Part shown: piece after piece, positions 57,937-64,000 of the stretch | Position numbering within the stretch: position 1 is the first letter of the stretch | How the letters are laid out: each line of letters begins with the position of its first letter | From: Blepharisma stoltei | Lineage: Eukaryota > Ciliophora > Heterotrichea > Heterotrichida > Blepharismidae | DNA: 64,000 nt | Reading direction: 5' to 3' | Assembly: GCA_914767885.1 (NCBI GenBank) | Contig: CAJZBQ010000030.1 | Span: 186,001 to 250,000, forward strand | Made by a program: the position numbers and the translations under genes | The notes under the pieces: model-generated | The model's database searches: none | Seen by the model: only the letters and a program-made list of their open reading frames with translations | What the model was told of the DNA's origin: nothing

Positions 57937-60927
57937 ATGGAAGAGCATGCAGATTCTGACTTAGGAAATATAAGAGTCATATGCCGTTTCCGTCCGCTCA
58001 ATGAAAAAGAAAAAGAAATTTCGATGCAAACATGCATTGATTTTAGCTCTGACTGTAAAACTGTGACTGTACAAAGCCATACAGAAAATGCTGAGCCTCT
58101 GAAGTTTAATTTTGACCATGTTTTTGACCCTTCATCTTCTCAATCTTCAGTATATACTAGATTAGGATTTTTTAAGCAGCTTTCAATTTCATAAACTAAA
58201 AATTTTTTCTATATTAGAGATCTATTAAAAAATTCCAATGGACAATACGAGATCTCAGCTAAGCCTATTGTAGAAGCAGTAACCCAAGGATTCAATGGTA
58301 CAATTTTTGCCTATGGCCAAACTTCAAGTGGTAAAACATTTACCATGTCTGGTTCTGATGTTTCAGATCCAGAAATGATGGGTATTATTCCGAGAATGGT
58401 AAGCACTGTTTTTGAGTCTATTGGAAACTCTGAAGATTACTTGGAATTCCAAGTTAAAGTATCATACTGCGAAATATATACCTAATTAAATATAATTATC
58501 AACGATTTTAAGCAAACTTTTATTTCGCTTCATGCCAAATTATCTTGCACTTTTTAATAGTGCGACATTTCCTAGGGGAAATTTGTTCAAAATTTTTTGA
58601 TAGCGAGAGATTTGACCCAAAAACCATTAAATTTCGAACAAATGGCATATATTTAAAATTTCCAACCAATTTTCTCCGATGACATAAAGACTATTAAAAG
58701 ACACGTTCATGGACTTCACCCCTTTTTTATTTGGATTAAATAGTCTATAAATGCATATATGGAGAAAATTAAAGACTTACTTGAACCAAACAAAAATAAT
58801 TTAAAAATTCATGAAGACAGAATAAGAGGGATTTATATCTCAGGATTATCTGAGAAATATGTAAATGATGACCAAGAAGTATACGATTTAATGAGTTTGG
58901 GGCTAGAAAATCGAGAAGTTGGCTATACTCATATGAATGCTGGATCATCAAGATCTCACTCAATATTTATTATTACAATCGCACAATCAAATACGAAAGT
59001 TTTGTCAACAAAAGTAGGCAAGTTGTATTTGGTCGACCTTGCTGGAAGTGAAAAAGTAGGAAAAACAGGAGCTGAAGGGAAAAGACTTGAGGAAGCTAAA
59101 AATATAAATAAATCTTTAACAACTCTGGGGCAAGTGATATCAGCTTTAACAGATGGTAAATCAACACATGTTCCTTACAGGGATTCCAAGCTGACAAGAG
59201 TTCTGCAAGATTCTTTAGGAGGAAACTCAAAAACTACACTTATTGTCACCTGCTCACCATCTCCGTACAATGAGAGTGAAACTATAAGCACGTTAAGATT
59301 TGGCATCAGAGCTAAAGCTATTAAAAATAAGCCTAAAGTAAACCGTGAATACACAGTTGGAGAACTCAAGATTTTACTATCAAAAGCTAGAGAAGAAATC
59401 ACCGAAAAGAATAAACGAATTTCTGAGCTTGAAATAAATTTGCAGCAGTCTGGACATCAAATTCCAGATAATTTATTACCTTTCGGATTAAATATTGAAG
59501 GAGACTCATCACTCCTTAACCTCTCTAAGATGTCTGAATATGATGAGATTTTCCACGAGCTTGAAGACATACGGTCTCGGCTTTCAGAAGAAGTCCAAAC
59601 CAACCATTCTTTAAGCCAAGACTTAAGCCAAACTCAAGTTGACTTACTCCCCCCCCCCCTCCGTGAGCGAACAAAAAAATTTTGTTCGCTCACGGAGGGG
59701 GGTTAATTTTTTTTTTTTAAAAAAAATTTATATATAAATTTTATAAAAAATATTTTTTTCGAAATTTAAAAAAATCCTAATTTGCAAAAATTGGGAAGCA
59801 AATATTAATTTAATTTGCAAAATTTATGTTTTAAAACGCAATTTGTTTAAAATTAAACAGAATTAGCTCTAGATTTCATTATACTAATTATCACTTATAT
59901 ATCAAAATTTTTTTCCATTAAAATTTTTTTTTCTATTAAAAACATTTTGTTCACTCACGGAGGGTGGGTTTTTGGTCAAAAAATGGCGATTTTTCTAATG
60001 GTTTTGTTCGCTCACGGAGGGGGGGGGGGGGGGTTAGAAAGCTTAAAATCTGTAAGTGATTATATGGTAAAAGAATTAGAAAAAGCCAATAATTTAACAA
60101 AAACACTAAAATCTGACATTAAAGAAAAAGAAGAAAAAATCTTCACATTAATTGACACCAATGAGAAGCTTACAAAAAAAAACAAAGGGCTTGCCGAAAA
60201 AGAATTTGAACTAAAACAAGAAATTTTGGCAAAAGAGTATGAAATTGATCAGCTTAAAGAAGAAATTAAAAAATTGCAAAATGGAGCAATTGAAAAAGTT
60301 ATAGAAAAAAGAATCAAAACTGGGTGAGAAGATCCAGACCTTGAAGAAGGATTAGTAGAGTCTACATGCAGCTCTGAAGACAAAATAAAATCGCTTTTGA
60401 GTTTAGATGAAGATGAAATCCAAAGGTCAGCAACTGTATCAGTATTGCGCTCATGGGAACTTTGGAATAATGAAAAAAAATCGTTTGTTGCTGAGATTCA
60501 GAATAGAACAAATAGCATAATATCACTTAATAGCCAACTTGATGAATCTAAGAAAAAATGCAAAGAGCTAGAAGTGGCACTAAACCAAGATGAAAGACAA
60601 ATGAGAATTGAAAATAAATTTATACAGCATAGCTTATGCGAACTTACCAAGAAGTTCCATAGAGTAGCAGCTAAAAAATCAAAATATAAGATAGAAAATG
60701 AAGCAAACGAGAAGAAAATAAAAAGGCTGAATGATAGATGTGCCGAGCTTGAAAACAAGGCGCATCGTTATAGAGAAAAATTAAAAGCTTATAAGTTTTC
60801 GATACACCAGTTTAATAAGCAAGCTGAGCTTTCAAGGGCGACGATTAGTCATATTGGAGCTGTTTCTTATTCAAATATAAGAAAAACAATAGTCGGAGGA
60901 AGTCTTTCTAAAAGGAATGAATTTTAG
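57937..60927 (+). CDS. Kinesin-1-like heavy chain
   Basis: About 740 residues after removal of three IESs. N-terminal motor: [15 protein letters not shown]-loop [11 protein letters not shown], switch [12 protein letters not shown], switch [11 protein letters not shown], and neck-linker region ([19 protein letters not shown]) followed by [14 protein letters not shown], typical of the KIF5 family. A long coiled coil follows ([11 protein letters not shown]..., [19 protein letters not shown]), with TGA as Trp once, and a short basic tail. By family it is a plus-end microtubule transport motor. IESs at 58153-58247, 58479-58759 and 59645-60036 interrupt the motor twice and the stalk once. Stop TAG 60925-60927. 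Confidence 0.92.
58153..58247. other. Short IES in kinesin motor
   Basis: TA-bounded, 93 bp. Removal gives [11 protein letters not shown], matching kinesin spacing before the [10 protein letters not shown] loop. Confidence 0.88.
58479..58759. mobile_element. IES in kinesin motor, related to intergenic sequence near 61200
   Basis: TA-bounded, about 279 bp. Removal rebuilds [14 protein letters not shown], a conserved kinesin block. A stretch near 58555-58645 resembles 61198-61275 (AGTG.GA.ATTT; TTTTTGATAG.GA), so it is a dispersed repeat. Confidence 0.85.
59645..60036. mobile_element. Class-1 MITE in kinesin stalk
   Basis: The best-preserved class-1 copy (392 bp) with TTA duplicated. Left end: C-run, then CCTCCGTGAGCGAACAAAA and its complement as a palindrome. 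Right end: two direct CTCACGGAGG copies about 60 bp apart, the last followed by a run of 17 G. Removal joins Q-V-D-L to E-S-L-K-S. Confidence 0.95.
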
Positions 60928-62115
60928 ATTATTATGAAAGCTTGCTGAAGCAGTATAAATATTTAATCATATATATTGTTTATAAAATTTATTAGGTAAG
61001 AAATTATAAATAAAATTAATTTAAAATCTTGTTTTAGCAAGCTATTAAAAAATATAGATGAGATAAGGCTTCTATTTAATAATAATTATTAGAAAACCCC
61101 AGCTGTATTGCTAAGTTTCGTTTATATAGTTCATTGCTAAATAATATTAGCAACTAAAGTCTAATTCTTTAGTTCTCAAAATATCATTTGATTAGGAGTT
61201 TTGACAGTGTGATATTTTCTTCAAGAAGATTTGTCGAAATTTTTGATAGTGATACTTTTGTTTCAAAAAAAACCTACAGCATTTATTAGGAAAAAGTTTC
61301 GACAAAATTTCTCTTACATAAAAAAGCATGTAGCACTTAAGTTCGTACTATTTTGGCCTTCACTTCTCTTCTTTAGATAATAGTGAAATTAGCAGGCTTT
61401 TTTAAATTATTCTTGAATTTAGTTTGGCGTTTTTGAATCCCCAAATATAAAAATTATTTGATTTTGATTAAATTTCAAATTTATATTTTAAAACTTTTCC
61501 TTAATTTTTAAATAAAATTTAATATACTTTATAATTCACCCAATCTCCGTTTTTAACAATTTTTATGAAAAAATTGAAAAATTTTAATACCTTTGCTATA
61601 ATAAAAATTATAATATGCGAAGATTCATCCTTGCTCATGAATTACACCAGTCTTTTATTAATTACAGCAGCTCACTGCTTATAGACAGTTTTGGCCTCAA
61701 TAATTAATTTATAAAATTTTATTATAAGTAATTTTTTAAAAATTTCAATCCTAAAAATTCATAAATGTCAAGGTTTTTTAAATTATCTCCAAATATTGTC
61801 GATACGTTATAAACATCAGATATCGCTAAAATAAAAATTAAAACGGTCAGAATATATTTAATTTCATTTCTTATTTATAAAGACTCAAAAATTAATTTTC
61901 CTCTCCAACTCAGAATTTTTTCACCCAAGGATAATCACATAAAAATCGTGAGTCTTATTAATTCTCTTATCAAATAAAAGAATTAATATCAAATATATGC
62001 ATTTGGTACCTTAGTATTGAAATAAGTCCTCGTTTCTGATTACTTAATTTAACTCTCTCTCATTTTGAATACCATGATGTCACTAAATTAGAATATATTT
62101 TACCTTAAAGTGTGT
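60928..62115. other. Intergenic region with a dispersed repeat
   Basis: AT-rich. 61198-61275 resembles part of the kinesin IES at 58479-58759, and an inverted partner (AAAGTTTCGACAAAATTTC) lies near 61295, so this is probably an intergenic copy of the same element. No gene recognised. Confidence 0.6.
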
Positions 62116-63703
62116 ATGAGCCTTCACCAAGACCTGTCCGAATTTGTTCAAAACATGCAAAATAACGCCCCAGCTACTTTTTATAATTATTCTTTATACC
62201 CTGAAAGCATGGGTAATTGATATGACTTAAGCCTAAACGGTTTCGCATATGCTCCTAATTTAAGTCAGGAGAGTTATAATAGCTTGCCCCAGCAAGCCTC
62301 TCCTGAAATTTCAGCTGAAGTACATTGTAAGAAGAAACGAGGAAGAAAGCCTCTCAGACCAAATGATCCAATTAAGAAAAAGACAGAAGAAAAAGACAAG
62401 TACTGACTAAGATCGTTCAGAAGCTATATGAAGTTTCATTTTCAGAAAATTGAGGAATCTCTAACTCCCCCCTCCGTGAGTGAACAAAGCCATTGGAAAA
62501 ATCCCTATTTTTTTGTCCAAAAACCCACCCTTCGTGAGCGAATAAAAATTTTTTGTAATAGAAAAAACTTTTTAAGAAAAAATAATTGATATATAAGTGG
62601 TAATTAGTATGATGAAATCTCGAACTAATTCTATTTAATTTTAAACAAATTGCGTTTTAAAACATAAATTTTATAAATTAAACTAATATTTGCTTCACAA
62701 TTTTTGCAAATTAGTATTTTTTTAAAATTTAGAAAAAACAATTTCTATATAAATGTTTTTTAAAAAAAAAATCAACTCCCGAACAAAATTTTTTTGTTCA
62801 CTTACGGAGGGGGGAGTAAGTAAAGAGGAAAAAAAATTCTGGCATATGTACTTACTCCCCCCCATCCTTGATCGAACGACTCGCCATCGTTTGATCAAGG
62901 ATGGGGGTTAAAAAAAAAATATATAGAAATATATTTTTTTTATTTACTTTTAAATAAGAGGGTTAAGAGTATTTAATAATTATTTTTACAGCAAAAAATT
63001 GAATTAATTTCATAAAATACCAATTTTCAATATTTTGAAATTTTAATTTGTCCCTTACTGAATTAAAATTTTTTTTTTTTTTAAATTTTAAAGAATCTCT
63101 ATTTTATTTAGATTATTGAGTTTTTAAGCCTAGGTTGATGGCTAAATCACTTTGGATGGTTGATTTCGCAGCTTTCTGTAGTCTCAAAGCTCTGAAAACA
63201 ACTTCATTATGCACATCTTCCTAAGCTTTTGATAACTAATATATTTTATATATATAAAAATTTGCATAATATGAAAATCGTTCGATCAAGGATGGGGTTT
63301 AATTTTCCCAATTTTTAGGATTTTTTACAGTCAATCGTTCGATCAAGGATGGGAGGGGGAGTTAGGAAATAAAGGTAAACCAGAAAAAGGAAACAGATTT
63401 TTGTCCTATGGCAAAAAGTATAAAGATTTTTTATTCTCTCATAAAACCTTTGTAGACCAGTATCGGGAGTGGTTTACAGAGCAAGGTCAAGCTGAGCTAC
63501 TTAAGAAATATGAGATCGGGAGCGATCTCTGGTTTGTATATTATGATTATGCTGCTAAAGACCTATTTAATTATCAGCTGAATAATCATAAGATTAAAAA
63601 GGAAAATACTAGCAGTCAAGTTGGAGACATGGATCAGCTTATGAATCTTTATATGATGTCGCTTTGAAAATTAAATCCCTCGAGCTGCCAGATTCAATAT
63701 TAA
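62116..63703 (+). CDS. AT-hook-like DNA-binding protein split by two MITEs
   Basis: ATG 62116 and stop TAA 63701-63703, about 240 residues after removing 62461-62819 and 62852-63364; TGA is Trp in three places. The N-terminal part is Ser/Asn/Gln-rich. An AT-hook-like motif KKKRGRKPLRPND follows at about residue 80, then a basic helix (WLRSFRSYMKFHFQKIEESL) and an acidic/aromatic C-terminal half (YGKKYKDFLFSHKTFVDQYREWF). No other domain recognised. A role in chromatin or transcription is inferred from the AT-hook only. Just 33-34 nt of coding sequence lie between the two MITEs. Confidence 0.75.
62462..62818. mobile_element. Class-1 MITE (reverse orientation) in AT-hook gene
   Basis: TAA-bounded class-1 element with the doubled-motif end on the left, inverted core and palindromic end partly decayed on the right. 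Removal gives E-E-S-L-S-K-E-E-K. Confidence 0.9.
62852..63364. mobile_element. Class-2 MITE in AT-hook gene
   Basis: TTA duplicated at both ends. Left palindrome CATCCTTGATCGAACG with its complement, right end with two direct TCGTTCGATCAAGGATGGG copies. Homologous along its length to 47779-48233. Removal gives H-M-Y-L-G-N-K-G-K-P. Confidence 0.93.
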
Positions 63704-64000
63704 GAATTCGAAACGTAAAATTTTATATTTTTAATAAAGAGAAATATTATAATAAAAGTGAAATTAAAGCAATTTAAATAAGAAAAGTAGTAAAATTTAT
63801 ACTCAAAGAAAAGCATAGGATTTTTATATTAAAAGAATAGTTTGCTTTTAATTTGAATTCAAAACTTGATGCTATTCATGTTAAAATATGGAAATGCCTT
63901 ACTGGCTTATATAATAAAAATTAATCAAGTTGGCATTATTTTAAAATATGAAGGAAGGATCATATATAAGGGCTTAACAAGAAAAATACTAAAAAGTATA
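63704..64000. other. 3' flank, nothing recognised
   Basis: AT-rich sequence after the AT-hook gene up to the window edge. No open frame or repeat. Confidence 0.6.

Overview
This window reads as germline (micronuclear) DNA of a heterotrich ciliate, most likely Blepharisma. Three signals agree. (1) In-frame TGA sits at conserved Trp positions in kinases, LNR repeats, COX10 and other genes, while TAA and TAG act as stops. (2) At least ten GT-AG introns are exactly 15 nt, and one is 16 nt. (3) Coding sequences are cut by about 40 AT-rich or repeat-derived inserts; removing each one between a short shared boundary (TA, or a 3-bp TNA) restores the reading frame and the protein family. These are internal eliminated sequences (IESs), so genes must be read with IESs removed and TGA as Trp.

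Layout. 1-23.5 kb, minus strand: three tandem paralogues of a giant surface receptor (the first runs off the left edge), built as signal peptide, LNR/Notch repeats, beta-helix of GGAI/FxxN repeats, Cys-rich stalk and 8-9 membrane helices, plus a degenerate relic of a fourth copy. 24-28 kb: a PIERCE-like ciliary protein, an MRM1/RlmB-type rRNA 2'-O-methyltransferase, a STIMATE/TMEM110 protein and an unknown gene. 28.5-30.4 kb: COX10. 30.5-43.9 kb: one gene for a roughly 3,490-residue multi-EF-hand protein carrying nine inserts. 44-50 kb: a FLYWCH-finger protein, COQ9, an NPC1-N-domain membrane protein and a broken copy of its 3' end. 50.8-53.9 kb: a MAP3K-epsilon/Cdc7-like kinase with ARM-like tail. 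54-57.4 kb (minus): a cGMP-dependent-type kinase with an acylation motif. 57.9-60.9 kb: kinesin-1. 62.1-63.7 kb: an AT-hook protein cut by two MITEs.

The inserts fall into classes: (a) a MITE superfamily with C/G-run ends, a palindromic left end, a doubled right end and 3-bp TNA target duplications (TAA, TTA, TCA); (b) a TA-duplicating MITE with long terminal inverted repeats; (c) GC-rich 300-500-bp SINE-like elements with 11-18-bp target-site duplications, several inside exons; (d) short IESs of about 65-150 bp with little or no inverted repeat. No rRNA, tRNA, CRISPR array or bacterial-type operon was recognised. All gene joins are inferred from frame and homology; no macronuclear sequence was available.
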